DNA of 44,856 bases from the NCBI GenBank assembly GCA_964515395.1, contig CAZERC010000014.1:1-44856 (forward strand). The letters are read 5' to 3'. Positions 1 through 7,350 of the stretch are shown here, piece by piece. Every line of letters starts with the position of its first letter. The stretch's first letter is position 1. Source of the stretch: UBA1876 sp964515395. Its GTDB lineage: Bacteria > Synergistota > Synergistia > Synergistales > Thermovirgaceae. The notes beneath the pieces were generated by a model. The model searched no databases and was not told the origin of the DNA. It worked only from the letters and a program-made list of their open reading frames with translations. A program made the translations under genes and the position numbers.

Positions 1-564
1 CCCTACTTCTGCATCAGACAGGTAAAAAACGCCCTCGAGCAAGAGGGCCTCTCCATAATCACACCCCCGGAAAATGCAAAATGGTCGGACATTCCCGTAA
101 TCTCGCCTGAAGTCGGTCGGGAGCTGACGAAAAATGAAGGCAAGCTCCTCATCGATGTCGGCGGCGATGCGTCAGGTGTGCGCGCCCTCAAGCAGTTCTC
201 GGATCTCATTGAAAAAGCGGGGTATCTCCTGGTGCTTGTCGTCAACGTCTTCAGGCCGAAAACGGCCGATATGGAAGGCATTTCCGATATGATCCGGAGG
301 ATGGAGGAAATAAGCGGCCTCCAGGTAGGCGCTCTCGTGGGGAACAGTCATCTCATGTCGGAAACCACCGAAGACGATTTTGGACGGGGGCTGGAGATTA
401 CACGGGAAGCAGCTGAAGCCACAGGGCTGCCGTTGCTCTACGTAACGGTTCCTCCAGGTCTTCATGACAGGATCGAAAGCCTCGAAAGATCGGCCGGAGT
501 GCCCTTGTGGCCCCTTCAGCGGCGGATGCTTCTCCCCTGGGAGAAAGGATACAATTGGACCTGA
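1..564 (+). CDS. P-loop NTPase-like protein, 3' part (MinD/CobQ-like)
   Basis: The reading frame is open from the first base to a TGA at 562-564, so the 5' end lies outside the window and about 187 C-terminal residues are visible. They include a LLIDVGGDASG stretch, then VVNVFRPKT, then LVGNSHLMSETT, which resemble the switch and base-binding segments of MinD/ParA/CobQ-type nucleotide-binding proteins. The Walker A loop would be upstream and cannot be checked. The gene sits directly before the four-subunit 2-oxoacid:ferredoxin oxidoreductase. Its stop overlaps an ATG (TGATG at 562-566) in frame with the ferredoxin gene, so the two are probably co-transcribed. A role in assembling or regulating the oxidoreductase is inferred from position only. 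Confidence 0.6.
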   Translation, partial: PYFCIRQVKNALEQEGLSIITPPENAKWSDIPVISPEVGRELTKNEGKLLIDVGGDASGVRALKQFSDLIEKAGYLLVLVVNVFRPKTADMEGISDMIRRMEEISGLQVGALVGNSHLMSETTEDDFGRGLEITREAAEATGLPLLYVTVPPGLHDRIESLERSAGVPLWPLQRRMLLPWEKGYNWT

Positions 565-641
565 TGGGAGGTACCGGGCTCTTGAAAAGGGATGGAGGCC
601 CGGTCAGGTCGATACCACATACGAGAGGAGTGGACGGTGTT

Positions 642-863
642 ATGGCAAAAGGGCGGATCGCCGTGCTCGAAAGCTTTTGCAAAAGCTGTGGCCTATGTGT
701 CGAAGCGTGTCCCGTCAATGTTTTGCGGATATCCGACAAGATCAACAGCAAGGGGTTCAGACCCGTTGAGCAGTACAAGGAAGGTTGCATCGCCTGCGGG
801 ATGTGCGCGACCATCTGTCCCGACGCGGCGATCGAGGTGTACAAGTTTGAGGAAGACGCATAG
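642..863 (+). CDS. 2-oxoacid:ferredoxin oxidoreductase, delta (ferredoxin) subunit
   Basis: This is a 73-residue protein with two 4Fe-4S motifs: C-x2-C-x2-C-x3-CP (CKSCGLCVEACP) and a second (CIACGMCATICP). That is the pattern of the delta/ferredoxin subunit of KorABCD/VorABCD enzymes. It would pass electrons from the TPP-binding subunit to free ferredoxin in the cytoplasm. I chose the ATG at 642 because MAKGRI directly precedes the conserved core and AGGAG lies at 626-630. An in-frame ATG at 564, overlapping the upstream stop, would add 26 residues with no family resemblance. The alpha subunit follows 22 nt downstream. Confidence 0.9.
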   Translation: MAKGRIAVLESFCKSCGLCVEACPVNVLRISDKINSKGFRPVEQYKEGCIACGMCATICPDAAIEVYKFEEDA

Positions 864-885
864 AACCGGCCGGAGGTGATGTGAA

Positions 886-1935
886 ATGGCACGTGTACTC
901 ATGAAAGGCACCGAAGCGATAGCCGAAGCGGCCATTCAGGCCGGTTGCAAGTATTTCTTCGGGTATCCGATTACGCCCCAGAACGAGATCCCCGAATACA
1001 TGTCGGCAAAGCTGCCCTCCATCGGCGGGGCCTACGTTCAGGCCGAAAGTGAAGTCGCCGCTATCAACATGGTCATGGGCGGAGGAGGAACCGGGACGAA
1101 AATCATGACCACTTCTTCAAGCCCCGGAATTTCGCTCATGTCGGAGGGAATCAGCTACATTGCGGCATGTGAGATTCCCGCAGTCCTTGTGAACGTCATG
1201 CGGGCCGGCCCCGGACTTGGCGGCATCCTTCCCGCCCAGGGGGACTACTTTCAGGCTACGAAGGGAGGCGGCAACGGCGACTACCGGTTGCTCGTCCTGG
1301 CTCCGAGCACGCTGCAGGAAGCAGTGGACCTGACGCAGCTGGCTTTTGACCTTGCCTTCACCTACCGGAATCCGGTGATGATCGTGGCCGACGGCTTCAT
1401 GGGACAGATGATGGAGGCCGTCGAGATTACCGAACACAAGAGCGAAGGCCTTCCCGACGTGACGCCCTGGGCCCTTGGCAATATGGACAAGAGGGGCAAG
1501 CGCAATGTCCTCAAGAGCCTTTACCTGGATCCGGAACTGCTTGAACGGCATGTCCTGAAGCTCAAGGAAAAATATGACGCCATGCAAAAAGAGATCCGGT
1601 ACGAGGAATTTTACACCGACGATGCGGAATATCTCATCGCAGCCTTCGGAACAACGGCGCGGATTGCGCGCTCCGCGATCTCGAACCTTCGGGAGGAGGG
1701 TGTGAAAGTCGGCATGATTCGCCCCATCACGCTCTATCCCTTCCCCGGGGAACAGATACGGAAGCTTTCTGAAAAGGTGAAACAGGTCCTGGTTGTGGAG
1801 ATGAACACCGGCCAGATGCTTGAAGATGTCCAGGCTGCCGTTTGCGACAGGGCTCCGGTGACCTTCTACGGGCGGTGCGGCGGCATCGCTCCCTCGGTGA
1901 AGGAAATCGAGGACAAGCTCAGGGAACTCCTGTAG
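886..1935 (+). CDS. vorB: 2-oxoacid:ferredoxin oxidoreductase alpha subunit, VorB type
   Basis: This 349-residue alpha subunit belongs to a CoA-acylating 2-oxoacid:ferredoxin oxidoreductase. The N-terminal pyrimidine-binding (domain I) region shows KGTEAIAEAAI and GYPITPQNEIPEY, followed by a Gly-rich MGGGGTGTKIMTTSSSPG loop. The C-terminal half is the transketolase-C-like domain. The protein closely resembles the family annotated as 3-methyl-2-oxobutanoate dehydrogenase subunit VorB. It would act on branched-chain or related 2-oxoacids from amino-acid catabolism to give acyl-CoA, CO2 and reduced ferredoxin. The true substrate (2-oxoisovalerate, 2-oxoglutarate or other) cannot be fixed from sequence alone. 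A GGAGGTGATGTG ribosome-binding region precedes the ATG. The beta subunit starts 18 nt after the stop. Confidence 0.9.
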   Translation: MARVLMKGTEAIAEAAIQAGCKYFFGYPITPQNEIPEYMSAKLPSIGGAYVQAESEVAAINMVMGGGGTGTKIMTTSSSPGISLMSEGISYIAACEIPAVLVNVMRAGPGLGGILPAQGDYFQATKGGGNGDYRLLVLAPSTLQEAVDLTQLAFDLAFTYRNPVMIVADGFMGQMMEAVEITEHKSEGLPDVTPWALGNMDKRGKRNVLKSLYLDPELLERHVLKLKEKYDAMQKEIRYEEFYTDDAEYLIAAFGTTARIARSAISNLREEGVKVGMIRPITLYPFPGEQIRKLSEKVKQVLVVEMNTGQMLEDVQAAVCDRAPVTFYGRCGGIAPSVKEIEDKLRELL

Positions 1936-1953
1936 GCGAGGGGGGAGACTGTC

Positions 1954-2700
1954 ATGAAAGAGACGAAAATTTACGAGCGTCCGAATTCCTGGATGAAAGA
2001 TGTCCATACGCACTATTGCCCGGGTTGCGGGCATGGCATTACTCACAAGATTCTGTGCGAGGTTATCGACGAGCTCGGAATCCAGGACAAAACCATCGGC
2101 ATCGCACCGGTTGGGTGCGCCGCCATGATGTACGACTACATCGACGTTGATTTCAGCGAAGCGGCCCATGGCAGGGCACCGGCTTTGGCAACGGGACTCA
2201 AGCGGACCAGGCCGGACCGCATGATCTTTACCTACCAGGGTGACGGCGACCTTGCCTCCATCGGGACGGCGGAAATCATCCATGCAGCGAACCGTGGCGA
2301 AAAATTCACCACTATTTTCATCAATAACGCCATTTACGGCATGACGGGCGGGCAGATGGCCCCGACCACGCTGGTGGGCCAGAAGGCGACCACCTGCCCC
2401 TTCGGCAGGGATCCGGAACTTGCCGGTTATCCCATGCGGATGTGCGAACTTCTGTCGACTCTCGAGACACCTGCCTATATCGAGCGGGTTACGGTGGCGG
2501 AACCCAAATACGTCATTGCCGCCAAAAAGGCCATCAAGAAGGCCTTCCAGTACCAGCTCGACGGAAAAGGGTATTCTTTTGTCGAGGTATTGTCGAACTG
2601 TCCGACGAACTGGGGAATGCAGCCGGTCCAGGCTTTCAAGTGGACCGTGGATACCATGATTCCCTATTATCCCCTCGGCGTTTACAAGGATTTCGAGTAA
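1954..2700 (+). CDS. 2-oxoacid:ferredoxin oxidoreductase beta (TPP) subunit
   Basis: This 248-residue subunit carries the thiamine pyrophosphate site. GDGDLASIGT followed about 25 residues later by NNAIYGMTGGQ is the TPP/Mg2+ motif (GDG...NN). CPGCGHG near residue 23 supplies cysteines expected to bind a 4Fe-4S cluster. It pairs with the alpha subunit upstream to decarboxylate the 2-oxoacid. The gamma subunit begins 14 nt downstream. The length and the lack of fused domains are normal for the four-subunit class. The ATG at 1954 has GAGGGGGGAGA just upstream. Confidence 0.92.
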   Translation: MKETKIYERPNSWMKDVHTHYCPGCGHGITHKILCEVIDELGIQDKTIGIAPVGCAAMMYDYIDVDFSEAAHGRAPALATGLKRTRPDRMIFTYQGDGDLASIGTAEIIHAANRGEKFTTIFINNAIYGMTGGQMAPTTLVGQKATTCPFGRDPELAGYPMRMCELLSTLETPAYIERVTVAEPKYVIAAKKAIKKAFQYQLDGKGYSFVEVLSNCPTNWGMQPVQAFKWTVDTMIPYYPLGVYKDFE

Positions 2701-2714
2701 GGAGGCGAACCGGA

Positions 2715-3275
2715 ATGGCGAAGTTTGAAAGAGGCCTGATCGCTGCCGGTTTTGGTGGACAGGGCATCATGGTTCTGGGGCAGCTTGTCGCCTACACGGC
2801 CATCAGCGAAGGAAGATACGTGACATGGATCCCTTCATATGGTCCCGAAATGCGGGGCGGAACGGCGAATTGCGGCGTTGTCATCAGCGATGAGGAAATT
2901 GCTTCACCTGTCGTTGCCGAGGCGGATGTTGCCGTCATCATGAACAAACCCTCACTGGAAAAGTTCATCGACAGCGTCAAGCCCGGCGGCACGTTGCTCT
3001 ACAATTCGGACCTCCTGGAATATCCTGATCCGAGAACGGATATTACAGTGCTGCCCATACCGTGTCACAGCACCGCCCTGGACCTTGGAAGCGACAAGGT
3101 GTCGAACATTGTGGTTCTCGGTGCCCTGGTTGAGGCGACAGACCTTGTCTCCAGGGACGTGTGCCTCGAAACGATCAAGGAGAAGCTGGGGAAGCGGAAA
3201 CCCCAGTTTTTGCCAATGAACCTCCAGGCTTATGAGAAGGGGCAGGAACTGGCCAGGAAAATTCTGGAGTCCTGA
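2715..3275 (+). CDS. 2-oxoacid:ferredoxin oxidoreductase gamma subunit
   Basis: This 186-residue gamma (domain III) subunit begins with the typical AAGFGGQGIMVLGQLVA and continues with PSYGPEMRGGTANC, both signatures of the family. It helps form the CoA/electron-transfer interface of the oxidoreductase. The frame is open further upstream inside the beta gene, but ATG 2715 is preceded by GGAGG at 2701-2705 and begins the conserved domain, so it is the start. It is the last subunit of the delta-alpha-beta-gamma cluster. A Nudix gene follows after 6 nt and may be in the same transcript. Confidence 0.92.
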   Translation: MAKFERGLIAAGFGGQGIMVLGQLVAYTAISEGRYVTWIPSYGPEMRGGTANCGVVISDEEIASPVVAEADVAVIMNKPSLEKFIDSVKPGGTLLYNSDLLEYPDPRTDITVLPIPCHSTALDLGSDKVSNIVVLGALVEATDLVSRDVCLETIKEKLGKRKPQFLPMNLQAYEKGQELARKILES

Positions 3276-3281
3276 GAACAC

Positions 3282-3815
3282 ATGGACGGCGAAAGAAAGA
3301 TTTCAAGCAGCGTTCTTTACAGGGGACGGATCATCAACCTGAAAGTCGATAACGTCCTTTTGCCTTCCGGCCGGAAAACCGCCCGCGAGGTCGTGGAACA
3401 TGCGCCTGCCGTGGCGGTGCTTGCAACGGATCCCGAAGGCAGGATTCTGCTTGTCAGGCAAAACCGTTATCCCGTCGGCGAGAGCCTGCTCGAGATCCCC
3501 GCAGGTATCGTCGAAGCCGGCGAGAACGTCAGGGATACCGCAGTCCGGGAGCTCAGAGAGGAAACAGGATACGAGCCGGAGAGTGTTGAGGAGGTCCTCA
3601 GGTTTTACACCTCCCCGGGCTTTTCGACGGAGTTGATCATTCTCTTTTTCGCCGGCGAAACGAAATATGCGCCCCTCGAGCAGGATTTCGATGAGAACAT
3701 CATCGTCGAACCCGTCGACAGCCGGCATGTCGCCGATTGCCTTGCAAAGGGCGAGATTCGCGACGCGAAAACGTTGACGGCGCTTTGCTGGTACCTGTAC
3801 CACAAAACCGGCTAG
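3282..3815 (+). CDS. Nudix hydrolase, ADP-ribose pyrophosphatase-like
   Basis: This 177-residue protein has a complete Nudix box: G-IVEAG-E-NVRDTAV-RELREETG, matching G-x5-E-x7-REUxEExGU. The flanking VRQNRYPVG and the downstream FYTSPGFSTE resemble bacterial ADP-ribose pyrophosphatases (NudF/YqkG type), which cleave ADP-ribose to AMP and ribose-5-phosphate. It lies between the oxidoreductase and the recombinase/nucleoside phosphorylase genes. In some Firmicutes the same kind of gene stands next to xerD and purine nucleoside phosphorylase. The exact substrate is inferred. Confidence 0.88.
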   Translation: MDGERKISSSVLYRGRIINLKVDNVLLPSGRKTAREVVEHAPAVAVLATDPEGRILLVRQNRYPVGESLLEIPAGIVEAGENVRDTAVRELREETGYEPESVEEVLRFYTSPGFSTELIILFFAGETKYAPLEQDFDENIIVEPVDSRHVADCLAKGEIRDAKTLTALCWYLYHKTG

Positions 3816-3855
3816 ATCCGCCGGAGGGAGGAAAACTCTTTTTTAGGGGCGGCTT

Positions 3856-4746
3856 TTGAGACACCAGGATGATCTGCTTCTGAATGAATTCAAAAAATAC
3901 CTGAGATACGAAAGAGGCTGCAGTGAAAATACCGTCAAGGCCTATGGCGCGGATCTTGCCAGATGGGGAGCCTTCTGCAAAAGGCGAAACCTTCCCCCGC
4001 TGCCGCCTGACACCGATGCTGCAGCCTCTTTCATTCGGGATCTCGTGGACAGGGAGTATAGCGCAGCCACGGTCCAGAGACATGCGGCGGCACTCCGATC
4101 CTGGGCGCTCTTTCTCGTCGAGGAAGGTGTCATTGAGAAGGGAGTCTTCAATTGCCCGTTGCCGGAAAGAGGCAAGCGTCTGCCGCAGATCCTCAGCGAA
4201 GGGGAAATCCAGCGCCTTTTCGAGGCAAGCAGTGGAAATGGGCCTCTGGAGTTGAGAGACCGGGCTCTTCTCGAAACAGGATACGGCTGTGGGCTACGGG
4301 CCAGCGAACTGGCAGGGCTGCGTCTGCAGGATGTTGACGTCGAGGGAGGATTGCTGCGACCCCTCGGCAAAGGCGGCAAGGAAAGAATGGTCCCCTTCCT
4401 GGGGGAAGTCAGAAACCGGTTGTGCCTTTACCTCGAAAGGGGCAGGCCCCGCCTCGAGAAAGGCCTTTCTGATCGTGTTTTTCTCAGCAGGTCCGGCAAA
4501 CCCCTTCGAAGGGAAGATCTCTGGAGAATCATAAGAAAACGGGGGAAAAAGGCAGGAATTTCCCTTTCAAGGCTTCATCCTCACATCCTCAGGCATTCTT
4601 TCGCAACCCATTTGCTGCGGCGGGGGATGGACCTGAGGACCCTCCAGGAAATACTCGGCCATGCCTCTATTGCCACGACGGAACGATATACCCATTTCGA
4701 TCTTGAACTCAGGGACATTTACGACCGGACTCATCCCCGGGCGTAA
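3856..4746 (+). CDS. tyrosine recombinase XerC/XerD
   Basis: This 296-residue site-specific recombinase would act in chromosome dimer resolution. It has the SAM-like N-terminal domain (residues about 6-90) and the catalytic domain with the full set R148 (LRASEL), K172 (GKGGKER), H243-x2-R246 (HILRHSF), H269 (LGH) and Y278 (RYTH). The length is typical for Xer proteins. The start is a TTG at 3856 with AGGGG at 3845-3849; the nearby ATG at 3869 is out of frame. The neighbouring Nudix and nucleoside phosphorylase genes recall the xerD-punA-pdp arrangement of Bacillus, which favours a housekeeping Xer over a phage integrase. XerC and XerD cannot be told apart here. Confidence 0.88.
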   Translation: MRHQDDLLLNEFKKYLRYERGCSENTVKAYGADLARWGAFCKRRNLPPLPPDTDAAASFIRDLVDREYSAATVQRHAAALRSWALFLVEEGVIEKGVFNCPLPERGKRLPQILSEGEIQRLFEASSGNGPLELRDRALLETGYGCGLRASELAGLRLQDVDVEGGLLRPLGKGGKERMVPFLGEVRNRLCLYLERGRPRLEKGLSDRVFLSRSGKPLRREDLWRIIRKRGKKAGISLSRLHPHILRHSFATHLLRRGMDLRTLQEILGHASIATTERYTHFDLELRDIYDRTHPRA

Positions 4747-4768
4747 ACCGGTGAAGGGGGAAACATTC

Positions 4769-5602
4769 ATGTCGATCAAGGAACGGGCACAGGAAGCGGC
4801 AGGGTTTTTGCGTCGGAAAATCCCCGAACTTCCTCGCGCGGCAGTTGTCCTCGGATCGGGGCTGGGAAGCTTTGCCGAAAGCCTCGAGAATCCGGTATCC
4901 ATCCCTTATGGAGAAATCCCCGGCTGGGCACAGTCGACGGCACCGGGACATGCCGGAAGACTTTGGGCGGGTCGCGTGCAGGGGGTTCCGGTGGTGGCGC
5001 TTCAGGGGAGATTGCATTATTACGAAGGATACAGCATGGAAGAAGTGACTTTTCCGGTTCGGGTGCTCGGCGAATGGGGCGTCAGGTGCTTCATCGCCAC
5101 CAACGCATCGGGCGGCATCAATCACGGTCTCAAGCCGGGCGATATCGTACTGGTACACGACCATATCAATTTTACCGGAGAAAATCCCCTGAGAGGTTCC
5201 AACGAGGATGACTGGGGGCCCAGGTTCCCCGACATGAGCAACGTTTATGACGATGATCTCATGGAGCTGGCCGAAAAGAGCGCTTCAAGACTTGGCATCC
5301 AGCTCAGGCGCGGGGTCTATATCGCCTTTGGGGGACCCTCCTTCGAGACGCCTGCAGAGATCAGGATGGCCAGGCTCATGGGTGCCGATGTGGTGGGAAT
5401 GTCTACTGTGCCCGAGGTCATCGTGGCCCGGCACATGGGAATGAGGGTATGTGTGTTTTCCTGTGTTGCGAATTACGCGGCCGGCATGACCGGGCAGCCT
5501 CTCACCCATGAAGAGGTTCTGGAATCCATGGAGAAGACGTCGGGAAGCCTGGTCAGCCTGCTTCTTGAGTTCACCCCCGGGACGGTGGGTATGCATGTTT
5601 GA
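4769..5602 (+). CDS. purine nucleoside phosphorylase
   Basis: This 277-residue trimeric-type (NP-II/PunA) purine nucleoside phosphorylase splits inosine and guanosine with phosphate to base and ribose-1-phosphate. Family motifs are VVLGSGLGSF near the start, GRLHYYEGY, NASGGI, GPSFETPAEIR and GMSTVPEVI. The ATG at 4769 is chosen because GAAGGGGG (4752-4760) is well placed and MSIKER begins the conserved part; the frame upstream is unused. It overlaps the next gene (pyrimidine phosphorylase) by 8 nt, so the two are translationally coupled. Together with the BMP-type importer downstream it implies nucleoside salvage. Confidence 0.93.
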   Translation: MSIKERAQEAAGFLRRKIPELPRAAVVLGSGLGSFAESLENPVSIPYGEIPGWAQSTAPGHAGRLWAGRVQGVPVVALQGRLHYYEGYSMEEVTFPVRVLGEWGVRCFIATNASGGINHGLKPGDIVLVHDHINFTGENPLRGSNEDDWGPRFPDMSNVYDDDLMELAEKSASRLGIQLRRGVYIAFGGPSFETPAEIRMARLMGADVVGMSTVPEVIVARHMGMRVCVFSCVANYAAGMTGQPLTHEEVLESMEKTSGSLVSLLLEFTPGTVGMHV

Positions 5603-6926
5603 GATGCTTTCTTTCATCGAAGCCAAACGGGAAGGTCGCGAAACCGCGCCGGACACGGTGAAGGCCTTCGTAAAGGCCTGTAACGAGGGGACCGTACCGG
5701 ATTACCAGATTGCAGCCTGGCTGATGGCGGTTTTCTTCAACGGACTTTCCTCAAAAGAACTCGAGGCTTTTACGCTGGCGCTGGCGCATTCGGGAAAGAC
5801 GGTCCGCTTCCCCGAAGGGATGCTCCCGGTGGACAAGCACAGCACAGGAGGAGTGGGGGACAAGACGACCCTCGTCGTGGTCCCGCTGGCTGCGGCTTGC
5901 GGAGCCAAAGTGGCGAAGCTGAGCGGGAAAGGCCTTGGTTTCACGGGAGGGACGGTGGACAAGCTCTCTGCCATTCCCGGCATGAGAACGGAACTCTCCA
6001 TGCAGGAATTTGTCGATCAGGTTACCGAAACGGGATGCGCGATAAGTGGCCATTCACCGGAGCTTGCACCTGCGGAAGCCGGATTTTACTCTCTCAGGGA
6101 TGTGACAGCCACGGTGCCGTCAATTCCTCTTATCGCCAGCAGCATTGTCAGCAAAAAAATCGCCGGGGGATCAAGGCGTTTTGTCTTTGACGTGAAATGC
6201 GGGGCCGGCGCCTTCATGCAGACGCAGGAAGCTGCCCTGAAACTGGCAGACCGGCTTGTGGACCTTTCCGGCAACCTGGGATGCAACGCTGTTGCCCTTT
6301 TAAGCAACATGGAACACCCCCTGGGAAGATGGGTGGGAAACGCCGGGGAAGTGAACGAGGCCATTCAGGTTCTCAATGGAAAAGGTCCTGAAGATACGTC
6401 CAGGCTGTGCGTCGAAATTGCCGGGGCGATGCTTTTTGCCGCGGGCGTGGCGGATAGCCAGGATGTGGGAAGGGAAAGGGCAGCCTCGGCACTTGTAGAG
6501 GGCAAGGGGCTCGAAAAGTTCCGGCAGATGATTGAGCAGCAGGGCGGAAACCTTGATGAGGATGTCCTCGCCGGAAAGAAAGCCCTTCCTTTGGGGAAAA
6601 AGGTCAGGGAAATCAAGGCGGAGAGCACAGGATGGGTGACGTCCTGTCATGCCGGAAAGGTTGGAGAAGCCCTTCGCGTGGCCGGCGGCGGGCGTTTGAG
6701 CAAAGAGGAGGCCCTGGACCTCACGGCGGCTGTTGAAATTCTCAAAAAGACGGGAGATCAGGTACAGGACGGCGATCTCCTGGCCAAGGTGTACGCTTCC
6801 CGGGACAAGGAGGCGGACGCCGCTGCCCGGAAAGTGAAGGCCGCCTTTACAATCGGGGAAAAACGGGAAAGGCTGAAACTCGTCTGGGGTATCCGTGACT
6901 CCCGGGGTTTCCGGCAAACGGTCTGA
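5595..6926 (+). CDS. pyrimidine-nucleoside/thymidine phosphorylase
   Basis: This 443-residue cytoplasmic phosphorylase would convert uridine, deoxyuridine or thymidine to base plus (deoxy)ribose-1-phosphate. It carries the family signature around HSTGGVGDKT and SGKGLGFTGGTVDKL, and SIVSKKIAGG. The length matches Pdp/DeoA. The start ATG 5595 (MFEMLSF) lies inside the end of the purine phosphorylase gene, an 8-nt overlap. The open frame extends further upstream but without family resemblance. No terminator is visible after the stop before the selC promoter at 6958. Confidence 0.92.
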   Translation: MFEMLSFIEAKREGRETAPDTVKAFVKACNEGTVPDYQIAAWLMAVFFNGLSSKELEAFTLALAHSGKTVRFPEGMLPVDKHSTGGVGDKTTLVVVPLAAACGAKVAKLSGKGLGFTGGTVDKLSAIPGMRTELSMQEFVDQVTETGCAISGHSPELAPAEAGFYSLRDVTATVPSIPLIASSIVSKKIAGGSRRFVFDVKCGAGAFMQTQEAALKLADRLVDLSGNLGCNAVALLSNMEHPLGRWVGNAGEVNEAIQVLNGKGPEDTSRLCVEIAGAMLFAAGVADSQDVGRERAASALVEGKGLEKFRQMIEQQGGNLDEDVLAGKKALPLGKKVREIKAESTGWVTSCHAGKVGEALRVAGGGRLSKEEALDLTAAVEILKKTGDQVQDGDLLAKVYASRDKEADAAARKVKAAFTIGEKRERLKLVWGIRDSRGFRQTV

Positions 6927-6957
6927 GAACAATACATAATGGAACGGTTTCGAAAGA

Positions 6958-6986
6958 TGGACAGCGCACACAAGACGCCTTAAAAT
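6958..6986 (+). promoter_or_regulatory. sigma70-type promoter for selC
   Basis: TGGACA at 6958-6963 and TAAAAT at 6981-6986 are separated by exactly 17 nt. Transcription would start near 6993, about 10 nt before the mature selC 5' end at 7003. The same -35 hexamer and spacing recur in the promoter at 7216-7244. Predicted by eye from hexamers. Confidence 0.6.
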
Positions 6987-7002
6987 ATATTGGACACATA
7001 GC

Positions 7003-7099
7003 GGAGGCGCATGGTGACTGGTGTTGCCCGCGGGCTTCAAACCCGTCGAGGGTCTGTAAAGCAGGCTCTGGTGGGTTCGATTCCCACACGCCTCCGCCA
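7003..7099 (+). tRNA. selC: tRNA-Sec (anticodon UCA)
   Basis: This is a 97-nt selenocysteine tRNA including the encoded CCA (7097-7099). The anticodon TCA lies at 7037-7039 in the loop CTTCAAA. The acceptor arm is GGAGGCG/CGCCTCC, with a discriminator G at 7096. The D-stem has 6 bp (GGTGAC 7013-7018 with GTTGCC 7023-7028) and a 4-nt loop, as is characteristic of bacterial tRNA-Sec. The anticodon stem is GCGGG/CCCGT. A long variable arm occupies about 7047-7070, and the T arm is GTGGG-TTCGATT-CCCAC. The eighth acceptor position would be C7010 opposite A7088, not a Watson-Crick pair. No selA, selB or obvious selenoprotein gene is in the window. A T-run at 7100-7105 follows immediately. Confidence 0.95.
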
Positions 7100-7215
7100 T
7101 TTTTTGTTTTCAGGGCGGGTCCTGCCAGATTTGCGAATGCGCATCAGGGAGAAAGTCTGTCCACGAATTCCCTGGGGACGCCGGCAAGACGGATTTTTGG
7201 GGCAGATCATCAAGG

Positions 7216-7244
7216 TGGACAGGCGTGCCTTTCGTCATTAAGAT
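7216..7244 (+). promoter_or_regulatory. sigma70-type promoter for the acetoacetate-decarboxylase-like gene
   Basis: TGGACA at 7216-7221 and TAAGAT at 7239-7244 have a 17-nt spacer. Transcription would begin near 7251, inside a perfect palindrome at 7248-7269, leaving a leader of about 100 nt before the TTG start at 7351. Confidence 0.5.
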
Positions 7245-7247
7245 GAA

Positions 7248-7269
7248 TGACGTGGAATATTCCACGTCA
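7248..7269. promoter_or_regulatory. 22-bp perfect palindrome, probable operator
   Basis: The left arm TGACGTGGAAT (7248-7258) is followed without spacer by its exact reverse complement ATTCCACGTCA (7259-7269). It begins 3 nt after the predicted -10 box and covers the likely transcription start, the usual place for a repressor operator. No T-run follows, so it is not an intrinsic terminator. Confidence 0.6.
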
Positions 7270-7310
7270 AAAGGAAAATCGACGAGAAGGTAATGCTTTC
7301 GCGCGTTTTC

Positions 7311-7331
7311 GTCGGTTTATAGTGAACCGAC
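7311..7331 (+). promoter_or_regulatory. leader hairpin upstream of the decarboxylase-like gene
   Basis: GTCGGTT (7311-7317) pairs with AACCGAC (7325-7331) around a 7-nt loop TATAGTG. It ends 6 nt before the GGAGGTG ribosome-binding site at 7338-7344. It could shape translation initiation or mRNA stability. The significance is uncertain. Confidence 0.35.
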
Positions 7332-7350
7332 ACCACTGGAGGTGTTTTTC

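Noticed and set aside
3803..3843. Terminator between the Nudix gene and the recombinase gene
   Set aside because: CCGGC..GCCGG is short and the T-run is not adjacent to the stem.
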